Shown in pieces: positions 11,001 through 19,879 of a DNA stretch of 64,000 bases. Numbering within the stretch: the first letter of the stretch is position 1; each line of letters opens with the position of its first letter. This DNA comes from Bagarius yarrelli. Its lineage: Eukaryota; Chordata; Actinopteri; Siluriformes; Sisoridae. The DNA lies in contig VCAZ01000012.1 in the NCBI GenBank assembly GCA_005784505.1, forward strand, positions 1,925,511-1,989,510, in the 5' to 3' direction. A program made the translations under genes and the position numbers. Below the pieces are notes generated by a model. That model worked only from the letters and a program-made list of their open reading frames with translations, was not told the origin of the DNA and made no database searches.

Positions 11001-14000
11001 TTGTAATAGCGGTTAAATGAATCATATCTGACGTATGATTCATACGGGCCGGTCCGCGTCAGATCGCCACGCATGTGCAGTAATTTGCAGGACTGGTTAA
11101 GTTTTTGTTAATGTTTTTTCTTTGTACTGTGTGATCCCCACAGAGAAAATGCTGAACAACAATAACGCACGGATCGTTTTGGAATCCGATTCCAGGAAGA
11201 GAGGGGCGGTGCATCACGATGGGGGCATTCCTTCTAAAAAACCCTGGTTTGACAAGTAAGAATTAAACAAGTCAGAATTTTTATCCAACACTGTCATTTT
11301 AATGTTGCTTTTTAAGATATGTTAGAATTTCTTTTCATTTATGTACTGCGTTTATCTCTACAGGATGAACTTCAACAAGCCCAACCATCATGGCTACCAT
11401 AAGAAATTGCCACTTCCACTGCCGCTGCCGTTGCCCAACACTAAGCTGGCCATCCGGCAAATACCACCTGAGCTGAACAACATCAGCAAACTCAACGAGC
11501 ACTTCAGCAGATTCGGGAAGATCGTCAACCTGCAGGTGAGCTGCGTCTCATAGCCTGTTGCGGATTAGCTTTAGGCAGCAACAATGATCAATCATGACTA
11601 AATCAAGGAAATCATTTCAACCTTTTAAAATGTCTTTTTTTTAGGCTTCTATTATTTTACTGATTATTTAGTGGGCTTTGATCAGTTATTAAGCTTTAGC
11701 AATAAGTTAAACAGTTAAAGTTATAACAAGGGAATAACTTTAAGTTGTGAAAATATCAAACATTTATGTTTATACTGACCAAGATTATTCTCCACAGTGA
11801 CTCTTTAAGAGCTGATTTATAGCAGAAATTCATTTTATAATTCATTTAATAATATAAACTCGACACAGATCCAGTTTTATTATTCTTAATTCTATTAACA
11901 TGCTTTAAACCAGTGCTTACCAAACTCTGTGAGAACCTGTGTCCTACACAGTTTAACTCCAACCCCAATCCAACACACCTGAACCAGCTGATCAAATTTC
12001 TGCCAGGTATAATTAAAATCTACAGGCAGGTGTGTCGAGGCAAGTTAGAGCTAAACTCTGCGTGATTCCAATAAATGGAATTTTATTGGTAAATAATGTT
12101 TGATTAGCCCTTCCTAAAGTAATGTATTAATGTGTGTGTGTTTTAGGTTGCCTATAACAACGACCCTGAAAGTGCTTTGATTCAGTTTGAGTCTCCAGAG
12201 GAAGCGAGGCGCGCTATCCAGAGCACTGAGGCAGTCCTCAACAACCGATTCATTAAAGTGCACTGGCACCGAGACGACGGGCCGCCTGCCACCCGAACAC
12301 ACACGCCACACAACGTGGTATGCACACACACACACACACCGCAGTCCTGCGAATGCTGTTATTAGGAGTTTATAGCATACTCATTAGATTTACATACACT
12401 GAAACACATACATAAATATAATATAAAAATGTGTACATACATAATATAAAAAGATGTAGTATTATTATTTTTTTTTTTTACAAATAAGTGTCTTAGTGAG
12501 GTGTCAGTGATGTCTGAGTATTAATGAGTAGTGTACAGTATTTTACTTTAAGCGATACCGATTCCACTTAGTGAACCGGGTTCTTATTGATTCTTGGTTC
12601 TGATTCCTTTGTTTTTGACAGTAAAATAGAGCAAATTCTTAAATATATGTTTCCTTTCTATTCTTGCAACATTTAACACTATAAGCAGTAGGAGGTAACG
12701 GTTAACTGTTGTTAAATTATCTTTATTTTAAATAAACTACAGTGTTTTCCTAATGTTAGCTTAATTAAGTCATGATCCTTATTTTTGAAAAAAAATGTGA
12801 TTGATAGATGGATGTCTTTTTATCTGTGTTTTGTTTCCGAGTGTGAGATGCTGCTATTGCTGTGTCTTGTGTGCTGCCGCCAGACTCGCAGCTGGGAAAT
12901 TTAAATACGGTGCATTACTTCAGATCAATTCAGTGTTGAAGCAAAGTATTATAATTATTATTATATTGTAGGTACTTCCTTCCTGTTTCCTATCTTTACC
13001 GCAGGCGGCGTGTTTGGCAATGATCTCATTTTTTTTCACAAAGTTAAACCAAACTTTTGATTGTTTGCTCCAGTCGGTCATGTGCGTAATGAGACAAGGT
13101 CCTTTTGCAGGTCCTGGCGGATCAATGCAACTGTAAAATGCCCACTGCAGTTCACTGTGCAAGCATGAATAAAAATAGTCAGGAATCAATGTGTAATCAA
13201 AACCACGCATTGTAATGGATCCCCAGTTCTTTGAAAGTTTGAACCGGTTCTCGGTACCCAACCCTACCAATAGACCTTCACTTTCACTTACAATGAGTGT
13301 AAAATCTGATTGTTTCCTGTTGTTTTAGGGTTCACAGCAGCCTGAAGCCACCAGCCTGAAGCAGTCAGTGAAAGATCGACTTGGCCCGCTGCCCTCAAAC
13401 AGCACAGAACCGCTACAGGACGCCACACCCCCGTCACAGGTTTAGCGTTGTATTATCATTGGTATCTGTAACAAATTTTACTGCTACACAATTCACATAC
13501 TTATTAAATTTCTGTCGGTTCTTGTGTCCAGTCCTCACAGAGCGCTGCCCGATCATCGGTTAAGGAGCGACTGGGCTTCTCTAAAGCAGCAGCAGCAGCA
13601 GCTGATGGAAAGGTGTTTATCTCTTCTGTCTGACGATTTACGATCGCTGTTTGTGGATTTTGAGATGAACTGATGCTTTGTTTTATCTCTGCAGGTCTTT
13701 TCCACCTCTACTGGCCTCACAAAGACGTTTTATAACCCGGCTGCAATGAAGCCAGGGCAGAAGGGGGTGGTAACAGCAGCCAGCTCTGAGGAGGCACTGA
13801 AGAAGAAACAGGTTAGCATGAGGAAGGAAAAGACTAGAGGAGGTGTTGATTGAGAAAATAAATAGGCATCATGTTGATTTAAAAAAAATATTATTGACTT
13901 GCGTATTGTAACTGCTAAAACAAGTAAGCTTTAAAGCATTGTTATTTATTCCTTTTATATGCATTTATTTATTTTATAACAACAGTAAACTGCTGCTTGC

Positions 14001-16805
14001 TTTTATCAAGCTTCTTTTTATACCCAAGAATAGAATGTAAAAGAACTTCATTATTGTTCATATTGTCACCTTCACATATCACAGGCCATAGTTTTACACT
14101 CAACTAGTTTGGCTTTTATTTTCTTCTCTGCTGGGCTGCATAACTACTGAATTACATCTTGCGCTACAGCGCCACACTGGCTAAACCGTGCTATTGCAGG
14201 CCTGATTTCAAGTGATAATATTTGTGGACTAATTATTTCAGCTTTAGTTTAGATTATTTTCTTTTAACAGCATGTGTTTTGTTCTTTTTTTTAATCTCTG
14301 TTCTGAATGTACCTGTAATGAGATATATCAATTATTATTGGGGAAGTGGTAGCTCGGTGGTTGAGATGTTGGACTGCTGATTCCAAACACCACCTCCTTA
14401 ACTCTTAACTGCACATCTGGATAAATGTAATGTTACACTTGCTAAATAAATTCCTAATGTGTTTGGTAGGAGGCGCTAAAACTTCAGCAAGATGTGAGGA
14501 AGAAGAAGCAGGAGATTCTGGAGAAACACATCGAAACTCAGAAAGTGAGTTGTTAAATAATCTCAACTGTTCACGTTTAACCATCCCATATTTTTAGCTG
14601 GCTCTCAATGTTGGAGAAATGCTGATTTATATTTTTTGTGTGTGTGTTCAGCTGCTGATTTCTAAGCTAGAGAAGAACAAGTCGATGAAAGCTGAAGACA
14701 AAGCTCAGTTGATGCAGACGCTGACCAATCTGACTAACAGCATCAGCAAACTGCAAGAGGAGATCAGGGGGTTGTCTAGCACACACACGCTGCAGAGTGC
14801 CATCAAATCCAAAGCCCAAGTATGTGTGTGTGACTGTGATGTACGCCGTTTTATTTCTGAAAATAGTTCTATCTTAATAATTGTGTGTGTATTCAGGCTC
14901 AAAAGGAGTTGTTGGACACTGAACTCGATCTGTATAAGAAAACACAAGCAGGAGAAGATACAGCTCAGCTTAAACTCCGCTACACACAGCTGCAGCTCGA
15001 GGTACACTTTTGTCCTCGCTGTAATTACTGTAAAGTCCACTGGGAGGCAGTGTTTTATTAATTACATTTTTTCCATTTTGTATTAATGAGAGTGTGAGGA
15101 CTCATTCTGTGTATGTGTCTTTTGTCTCCCTTTTTAGGCAGCTAAGCGGGGCATCTTGACCCCAGGGCGAGGGAGGGGGGCCCATGCCCGGGGTCGGGGA
15201 ACTGCGCGAGGACGTGGTCGAGGCGCTAGAGGCAGACCGAGGGGGATTCCTACCCACTCTGTAGTGGATCATCGACCCCGTGCTCTGGAGATCAGTGGCT
15301 TCACCGAGGGTGACCGGGTGGATCTGCTGCCACACTTTGCTGTGAGTCTAACACACGCTTCAAAATCATCACACTTCTTCCGTAATTGCTCAAATTTGCT
15401 AATAAGAAGGAGGACAATCACAGTGTTAATGGTGTGTGTGTGTTTTTATATACTATCAGCAATTTGGGGAAATTGAGGATTGTCAGATGGAGGATTCCGG
15501 TCTCAGTGCCGTCATCACCTTTAGAACCAGAGCAGAGGCTGAACAGGTACACACACATTTACATAAACAGCTACAGTCATTATCTTTCTTTCTCTTCAAA
15601 CACTCCTGACCCTTTTCTCCTTCTGCAGGCTGCGGTTCACGGCGTGAAGTTAAACAATCAGGATCTGCGTCTGTCCTGGTACAAACCAGCCGTCTCTCTG
15701 AATACAGCCGACGCTGATGAGGCAGAGCCCGAGGAAGACGAGGTCAGCTTCATCTTACACAACAGCCTTTTTGTTAGATTAAATCGGCACTACGAGAGCA
15801 TGTCACGTTCAGTGTCAAAGGGTTTGAGAGTCTGATCTCTGATTCGTTAATGAAGGACTGCATTAGTGAAACACAAATCGATGCACGAATATAAGAAAAA
15901 AAATAGTATCTGCTTCATTTGACATTCTGTTCCATTACCAATAAAGTGAATTTTATTCAGGTGTAAATTGAGCAATAGACAGATCGCCTAATTAGGCTTA
16001 ATTATAATTATATAATTATAAATTTTGTTAAAACAATGAGCACTGAAAAAAGCCTGAGCTGAAATATTTAACATGTATACATTTACTATTTTACTACTTT
16101 ATATATAAGTAAAACTATTTTCGGTAACTTTTAATTTCTCATTTATTGTTTTTACACGTTTTGCTTTCTTTTTTGAGCGCAATCTATTACTGTGTAATGT
16201 TTAAATAAATAAATATAAAATAGTTTTAATGATAATTTTAAAGCAACAATCACGTTTTAAACATTAGAAACTTAGTTTCCAATTTTTTTTAGTGGTTATG
16301 CAGTGGTTATTGCAAATTTCAAGGTATAAAAAGTTAAAATTTCATGTAAATTAGGGTATTTTTTTTAAAGTCATGGAGCGGAAAATGTTTTATAAATCAA
16401 ATTAAATCGTGACTAGAAAGTGTAGTTACTCTCTAATGGTTAATAAATTTTACTGATGTTCTCGTCACCTAAAACATGTCTAGGATGTTGCCAGTAGATG
16501 GCACCAAACTGTAAGTACAGCATTAATGATGAACAGTGTGCATGAGAGAGAAGGAGATTTAACCTGTGACCTTATAAAAACCTAAGAAATGTAAGGTCAT
16601 GTGACTTGTTGGCAGACCTTGTAGGCATTTGATGCTGAACAAAGCATGGGATAAAATTGTTTATTAAAATGATGCAAGGTCACATGATCAGACTGATGCG
16701 TGTCTTGTTGTTCAGTTCCAGGAGGACTCTCTAGTGGACGACGCACTGCTGCAGGACGACGATGAGGAAGACGATGATAACGAGTCCCGCTCCTGGCGTA
16801 GATGA
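6024..16805 (+). CDS. rbm26: RNA-binding protein 26 (PWI-like, CCCH zinc finger, two RRMs), complete, 22 coding exons
   Basis: The family acts in the nucleus with MTR4/ZFC3H1 in poly(A)-tail exosome targeting, and RBM26 has a close paralogue, RBM27. Joined exons give 1022 aa; human RBM26 is about 1,000 aa. Order: PWI-like domain 1-80; RS/RE-rich about 140-222; CCCH zinc finger with ligands C305, C314, C320, H324 (CX8CX5CX3H); Pro-rich 330-442; five Leu-Pro pairs 540-549; RRM1 551-624; predicted coiled coil about 740-858; RG-rich 868-891; RRM2 906-975; acidic tail ending SRSWRR. The start is fixed by an in-frame TGA at 6018-6020 and A at -3. RBM26 is preferred over RBM27 because the first 90 residues read like RBM26 (MIIEN start, KETQTFVDRLF). 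Exons: 6024-6082, 7625-7743, 7843-7985, 8107-8192, 8290-8549, 8892-9152, 9300-9527, 9621-9791, 10782-10916, 11144-11255, 11364-11535, 12147-12317, 13329-13439, 13532-13612, 13695-13811, 14470-14544, 14652-14819, 14897-15001, 15138-15341, 15460-15546, 15629-15742, 16716-16805. Confidence 0.96.
6083..7624 (+). other. rbm26: rbm26 intron 1
   Basis: A 1542-bp intron, visibly very AT-rich from about 6200 to 7560 with many A and T runs. No element, exon or ncRNA is recognisable in it. It is the longest intron of the gene. Confidence 0.85.
7625..7743 (+). CDS. rbm26: rbm26 coding exon 2 (residues 20-60)
   Basis: Acceptor TGTGCAG, donor G|GTACC. Encodes the core of the PWI-like domain (ICDADPSALAKYV onward), including the KKDKSEKEL helix typical of RBM26/27. 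Confidence 0.95.
7843..7985 (+). CDS. rbm26: rbm26 coding exon 3 (residues 60-107)
   Basis: Finishes the PWI-like domain (ETQTFVDRLFEAVNSKSYLP) and enters a charged linker. Donor GAG|GTATGT, phase 0. A long GT microsatellite follows in the intron. Confidence 0.94.
8006..8069 (+). repeat. (GT)n microsatellite in rbm26 intron 3
   Basis: About 60 bp of pure GT between exons 3 and 4, starting about 20 bp after the donor site. Confidence 0.95.
8107..8192 (+). CDS. rbm26: rbm26 coding exon 4 (residues 108-136)
   Basis: Charged linker leading into the RS region. The acceptor is TAGCAG, so splicing can use the first AG (keeping Q108) or the second (dropping it). Donor AG|GTAACC, phase 2. Confidence 0.92.
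8290..8549 (+). CDS. rbm26: rbm26 coding exon 5 (residues 136-223), RS/RE-rich
   Basis: Encodes SYSRSRSRSWSK and then alternating Arg/Glu/Asp runs ending in Ser-Arg dipeptides. This is a typical low-complexity nuclear-speckle segment. Phase 1 donor G|GTTAGT. Confidence 0.94.
8565..8800 (+). repeat. 36-bp minisatellite in rbm26 intron 5
   Basis: Six copies, with AGCA/AGTA register marks at 8601, 8639, 8675, 8711, 8747 and 8783. The period is 36 bp, with one 38-bp step. Each copy carries an ACGCCTCCTTT-like core and ATTAACTAAACT. It fills most of the 342-bp intron. Confidence 0.92.
8892..9152 (+). CDS. rbm26: rbm26 coding exon 6 (residues 223-310)
   Basis: Includes the conserved stretch TITVIAPTHHGNSTTESWSE and the first zinc-finger cysteine, C305, in KRCRDYD. 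Donor G|GTGAGA, phase 1, splits the zinc finger between exons. Confidence 0.95.
9165..9230 (+). repeat. (GA)n microsatellite in rbm26 intron 6
   Basis: Interrupted GA repeat with GGGA variants, starting 13 bp after the donor. Confidence 0.9.
9300..9527 (+). CDS. rbm26: rbm26 coding exon 7 (residues 310-386)
   Basis: Completes the CCCH finger (EKGFCMRGDMCPFDHG: C314, C320, H324), then DPVVVEDVNLP, then a proline-rich stretch. Confidence 0.95.
9621..9791 (+). CDS. rbm26: rbm26 coding exon 8 (residues 386-443), Pro-rich
   Basis: Proline-rich linker containing GPPPPIPALDAPPNVMTSSV, which aligns with the family's GPPPP...MDAPPN region. Phase 1 at both ends, so skipping would keep the frame. Confidence 0.92.
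9792..10781 (+). other. rbm26: rbm26 intron 8
   Basis: 990 bp. From about 10360 the phrase AGGGCTGTGTAAATATATCG begins a stretch to about 10600 that resembles the end of a fish hAT-like non-autonomous element. This is a weak call, made by pattern only. Confidence 0.6.
10782..10916 (+). CDS. rbm26: rbm26 coding exon 9 (residues 443-488)
   Basis: Encodes the conserved YNPEAPSL segment and SNLIGLTMGEVDL, a block shared with RBM26/27 just before RRM1. Confidence 0.94.
11144..11255 (+). CDS. rbm26: rbm26 coding exon 10 (residues 488-525)
   Basis: Encodes RIVLESDSRKRGAV and the KKPWFDK motif, a family landmark. Donor AA|GTAAGA, phase 2. Confidence 0.94.
11364..11535 (+). CDS. rbm26: rbm26 coding exon 11 (residues 525-582), RRM1 first half
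   Basis: Five Leu-Pro pairs (540-549) precede TKLAIRQIPPELNNISKLNE, which holds RNP2 and helix 1 of RRM1. I do not recall the Leu-Pro run from the mammalian protein. Confidence 0.95.
12147..12317 (+). CDS. rbm26: rbm26 coding exon 12 (residues 583-639), RRM1 second half
   Basis: Encodes SALIQFESPEEARRAI (RNP1 position, with F replacing parts of the canonical aromatic pattern) and STEAVLNNRFIKVHWHR. Phase 0 at both ends. Confidence 0.95.
12535..13270. mobile_element. hAT-like non-autonomous element in rbm26 intron 12
   Basis: Left portion has AGCGATACCGATTCC and GTGAACCGGGTTCTT; right end has GAACCGGTTCTCGGTACCC followed by AACCCTA. These resemble the complementary ends of a common fish hAT-type element. 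The ends are diverged and I see no clean target duplication. Confidence 0.4.
13329..13439 (+). CDS. rbm26: rbm26 coding exon 13 (residues 640-676)
   Basis: Encodes LKQSVKDRLGPLPSNSTEP, the first of two KxRLG motifs. Phase 0 both ends. Donor CAG|GTTTAG is weak, so alternative use of this exon is possible. Confidence 0.9.
13532..13612 (+). CDS. rbm26: rbm26 coding exon 14 (residues 677-703)
   Basis: Encodes SSVKERLGFSK and then six alanines, the first five from a GCA run. An 81-bp symmetric exon with a weak donor AAG|GTGTTT. Good candidate for a cassette exon. Confidence 0.88.
13695..13811 (+). CDS. rbm26: rbm26 coding exon 15 (residues 704-742)
   Basis: Encodes VFSTSTGLTKTFYNPAAMK and ends in ALKKKQ, where the helical region starts. 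Confidence 0.93.
13812..14469 (+). other. rbm26: rbm26 intron 15 with SINE fragment
   Basis: 658 bp. Contains a + strand SINE remnant at 14340-14455 (AGTGGTAGCTCGGTGGTTGAG head, shortened middle, CTGGATAAATG-like tail). The rest is unremarkable. Confidence 0.75.
14470..14544 (+). CDS. rbm26: rbm26 coding exon 16 (residues 743-767)
   Basis: Encodes EALKLQQDVRKKKQEILEKH, an amphipathic charged helix that begins the coiled coil. Confidence 0.94.
14652..14819 (+). CDS. rbm26: rbm26 coding exon 17 (residues 768-823)
   Basis: Encodes LLISKLEKNKSMKAEDKAQL and the heptad-like continuation to the AIKSKAQ segment. Confidence 0.95.
14897..15001 (+). CDS. rbm26: rbm26 coding exon 18 (residues 824-858)
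   Basis: Encodes AQKELLDTELDLYKKTQAGE and the end of the coiled coil (LRYTQLQLE). Confidence 0.95.
15138..15341 (+). CDS. rbm26: rbm26 coding exon 19 (residues 859-926), RG-rich and RRM2 start
   Basis: AAKRGILTPGRGRGAHARGR begins a Gly/Arg run (868-891), followed by VVDHRPRALEISGF, the first strand and RNP2 of RRM2. Confidence 0.95.
15460..15546 (+). CDS. rbm26: rbm26 coding exon 20 (residues 927-955), RRM2 middle
   Basis: Encodes QFGEIEDCQMEDSGLSAVIT then FRTRAEAEQ, covering strands 2 and 3 and helix 2 of RRM2. Confidence 0.94.
15629..15742 (+). CDS. rbm26: rbm26 coding exon 21 (residues 956-993), RRM2 end
   Basis: Encodes AAVHGVKLNNQDLRLSWYKP (last strand of RRM2) and an acidic linker. 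Donor GAG|GTCAGC. Confidence 0.94.
15743..16715 (+). other. rbm26: rbm26 intron 21
   Basis: 973 bp, AT-rich, no repeat family recognised. It holds a strong CTCF-like core at 16491-16503, listed separately. Confidence 0.85.
16491..16503 (+). promoter_or_regulatory. CTCF-like binding motif
   Basis: CCAGTAGATGGCA fits the CTCF core CCASYAGRKGGCR at every position. It lies in the last intron of rbm26, next to the gene desert. Motif match only; occupancy is unknown. Confidence 0.45.
16716..16805 (+). CDS. rbm26: rbm26 coding exon 22 (residues 994-1022), stop
   Basis: Encodes FQEDSLVDDALLQDDDEEDD and ends SRSWRR with TGA at 16803-16805. This is the family's acidic C-terminus. Confidence 0.95.
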   Translation, partial: FQEDSLVDDALLQDDDEEDDDNESRSWRR

Positions 16806-17300
16806 AGAGGTCTCGGATTAGCCCCACCTCCAACGTCACATCATTTCCTGTGTTGTGTTTATTTTTTTTTTATTATTATTTTTTTTTTGTTAACTGGTTG
16901 TTTTTAATTCAGAAGCTGTTTGATGGGAGGATGTTATTCATGTTTTATGTATTAGCAGTGACGCCGAGCTGATCTTTTACTCGGCACAGTCCAGGATTAA
17001 TTTTCCACAATGTAAAGAAAGACGAAAGTAATTTTTTTTCCCGTCTATGAATCTGCTCATATCTGCTCTGTTCTGAAAAGCCACATTTAATTTGTAAAAA
17101 ATCAGAATCCGATTCACTTTTAATTTTAAAAACAGCATGTCAGCGTCTCATGTATTATGTTTTCGTTTAGCACAGTTAGCCTTTTGCGCTAGTTTGTGTA
17201 CATATTTTATGTATGAGTTTTAATGCTTTGTATAACTGCTTGGCTGATCCCAGCTTACACTGAAATGTCAAAAAAATAAAGACTTGAAATGGTCTAGAAA
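16806..17300 (+). other. rbm26: rbm26 3' UTR
   Basis: Runs from the stop codon to shortly after the AATAAA at 17275-17280. T-rich at its start. The cleavage site is inferred, not visible. Confidence 0.75.
17275..17280 (+). terminator. rbm26: Polyadenylation signal AATAAA
   Basis: Canonical hexamer 470 bp after the stop codon, followed by GT/A-rich sequence. Confidence 0.75.
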
Positions 17301-17996
17301 AAAATCAGCTGAAAAAAAAGAAAAAACAACACAAGCTGCTGCAGCAGCACTCGTTTAAAAAAAAAAGAAAAAAAAAGAAAAAGAAGGCTGAAAATATAAA
17401 GACCATTTCAAACCCCCCCCACCCCCAATCCTCACAAAAAGAGCAAACTTCCTATTTTCCTAAATCTGAATCGAGGCTGAGTAAGTGATGGGATTTAAGG
17501 GAAAAGGTAAGATATTTCACTCTATAAAATATGTTCGGTTTCAAATGGACTTTTTTCTTAACAAAACTGTTATATAAATGATTAATATTTCTATTATCGG
17601 TTCATCTTTGTGTCTTCTCTTTTTCATAAGTATGAACGACTTTTTCAGTGCACATCCTGCACCTCCAGTCCAGCAGATAACATCACCACCACCACCATCA
17701 TCATCATGGACCTCCTAATCAACTGAGCACTTTGTATCCTGTATCCTTTTTTTTTACTCTCGGTGGTTTTGCTGTGGCATCTTTAGGATCTGAACTTGCA
17801 TTAATGCTGCATTTACGCCAAATGCAGATTTAAGTGTTCACGTCAGCTGATGACATGCAAAGTCAACGCCAAAGAGGTAAAAATATTTAAGGGCGACGTA
17901 AATATATTTACTTAGTCTTTAGTGTGAACGCAGCATTAAAGGCAAAGGGTTTCTCTGGACTTAATTTTACGCAGAAAAAAATCTGAAAAAAAGGAA
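17301..17996. other. Downstream flank of rbm26
   Basis: A-rich stretch 17311-17385, C run near 17413-17426 and AT-rich unique sequence. TTGAAATGGTCT (17284-17295) is repeated as its exact reverse complement at 17400-17411. No gene seen. Confidence 0.5.
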
Positions 17997-18640
17997 CTGG
18001 TCAAAAGTTTGTGGACACCTTACCAGCACCTTCACCCGAGTGTGTTTTCCTTAAACATTTGCCACAAAGCATAGCAGGCAGTGGTGGATCGAATAGTTAA
18101 GGCGCTGAGTTGCTGATCTGAAGACTTGAGTTTAAGCCCCCCCACTGCCAGCCAGCCACTGTTGGGCCCTGAGCAAGACCCCTAACTCTTCCTGCTCCAG
18201 GGGTGTGTATCATAGCCGACCCTGCCCTCTGACCTCAACTTTCTAAGATGGGATATGTGATGAAAGATTTTTCACTGTGCTGTAAAAAAGTATATGTGAC
18301 ATTTACATTTCTTTATTCCTTCACTAGAACTAAAAGACTAGATGACGAAACCGCTGTGCACAAAGCAGCTGTGTTCTGATTGCAGTGTATGAACTCCTAT
18401 TTTAGGACCCCGCTTTCACATAGGACCCCCTGTTGGGTAGAGTCTTGATTCTGACTCAACCCTTAACACTGAACACCTTTGGGATGAACTGGAACCCTGA
18501 CTGAACCCCAGACCTCCTCACCTCAATATTACTGTCTGATCTCATTAATACTATTGCAACCGAATAAACACACATCCACACAGTCACATGACCCAGTCTA
18601 GTGGAAAGACTTTCCAGAAGATTATTATAGATATAAACAT
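17997..18640 (+). mobile_element. Tc1/mariner-type remnant, interrupted by a SINE
   Basis: CTGGTCAAAAGTTTGTGGAC at 17997 matches the end of a widespread fish Tc1-type repeat. After the SINE at 18076-18302 the decayed transposase C-terminus resumes at about 18440 (CTTTGGGATGAACTGGAAC encodes the LWDELE-like motif with the last catalytic acid) and continues to AGTGGAAAGACTTTCC. Frameshifts and stops show it is inactive. Confidence 0.7.
18076..18302 (+). mobile_element. tRNA-derived SINE with alternative 3' tail
   Basis: Head GTGGTGGATCGAATAGTTAA, middle GGGCCCTGAGCAAGACC, then a tail different from most copies here (CATAGCCGACCCTGCCCTCTG and TGGGATATGTGATGAAAG). A second SINE subfamily, nested in the Tc1 remnant. 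Confidence 0.8.
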
Positions 18641-19640
18641 CTGGATTACGTTTTTGATGGAATGCACAGATTTCTGTTAATAATTTTTTTTTTTTTTTAA
18701 AGTATTAAGCGCTCTGGAGCCGAAAGGAGTAAGAATCGTACTTGATGTCCTGACAGAATCATCTTTTCATTGCTACAACTCGAACCCTGACCTTATGATC
18801 AGTAACCCAGAGTCTTAACCGGTGAGCTTTTACTGCTACACCATCATTAAAACAGTAGAGCACTTACACACGCTGGAGAAACAAGACACGGTAAAGATTT
18901 ACAATGTTGGAATGACTTGTAGAGATGCAGTGTCACGATCACCAGCCAGAAAACAACCAACTATTATTTTGATAGTCGATTAATTTGCGATGATCGATCG
19001 ATTTGTATTATTTGGCATTTAGTAATGTTTAACATCAGCTAGCACCACGCTGACTAAAGAATTGTTATAGAGCAGAAAACCAAGTTAAAAATTCTAACTG
19101 AAAACACCGAAACTTTATTTTTTAATTTACGAAATAATCGAGAGGAGGTGGAACTTTCCTGTCGTGACGACTGCAGAGCAGCTGCAAGCATTTCCATCGC
19201 CATCAGTGTTTGACTCGTGTTTGAGATTTGTTGCGTTTAGTCGTTGCAGCTGGTTCCATTTCCATTTGGAGCATTTGGTAGACGCCCTCATCCAGAGCGA
19301 CTTACATTATTTCCTGTTATGCAACTGGGAGTTAATACTTAATGTCAATGGAGTTAATAGTTTGAAAAACTTGTGACCACCGTCTTATGTTTGTATGTTT
19401 TACACTTATTTAACTATGTTTTTTTTATCTTTATTTGAAGGCGATCGATCTACTGAGGACAGACAAGCGAGGATGGCCAAATGGTGATTCAGAGCTGCTG
19501 CTGCCAGCGTCGATTTTATACTTAAGTTTTCATTATTGGGAATTTCATTAGAACTTGGGACATAAAGATAAAAACTTATAAAAACATTAAAAAGCTCCTG
19601 GTCAAAATTCTGTTTGGATTTGGACGCATAAACTCGGCAC
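18641..19640. other. Intergenic with decayed repeat fragments
   Basis: 18770-18846 is a minus-strand SINE tRNA-half remnant. 18930-19160 has CAACTATTATTTTGATAGTC, like other fish DNA-transposon ends. 19262-19325 is a minus-strand SINE tail (GCATTTGGTAGACGCCCTC). No gene. Confidence 0.45.
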
Positions 19641-19875
19641 ACGCCGCCCTCAGCCAGATGGGTTTGGGTTCCTGTTTAAGGCTGGTTCCTCTCAAGGTTC
19701 CTTTCTTTCTAAAATCATCTCAGGGAGTTTTTTCCTGCCACCGTTGAATGTGTTGCTCAATGAGAATGAATAAAGTTTAATACTCAACTTGTAATTTATT
19801 ATTCTAAATTTTTGTATTTTGTCAATCTGCTTTGGAGAATTGTCCATTGTTTAAAGTGTTAAACATATAAAATTA
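19640..19875 (+). repeat. Widespread teleost interspersed repeat
   Basis: Recognisable pieces: GGTTCCTCTCAAGGTTCC, CATCTCAGGGAGTTTTTTCC, CCACCGTTGAATG, CTTTGGAGAATTGTCCATTG. A better-preserved end piece (AAGCTGCTTTGAGACAATGT) lies at about 61318-61370. The family is very common in fish intergenic DNA; I do not assign a class. Confidence 0.7.
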
Positions 19876-19879
19876 AATT

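Noticed and set aside
6024..16805. Assignment as rbm27 rather than rbm26
   Set aside because: N-terminal and RRM-flanking sequences read like RBM26, and the long glycine/proline and glutamine/histidine segments I associate with RBM27 are absent. A tree would settle it.
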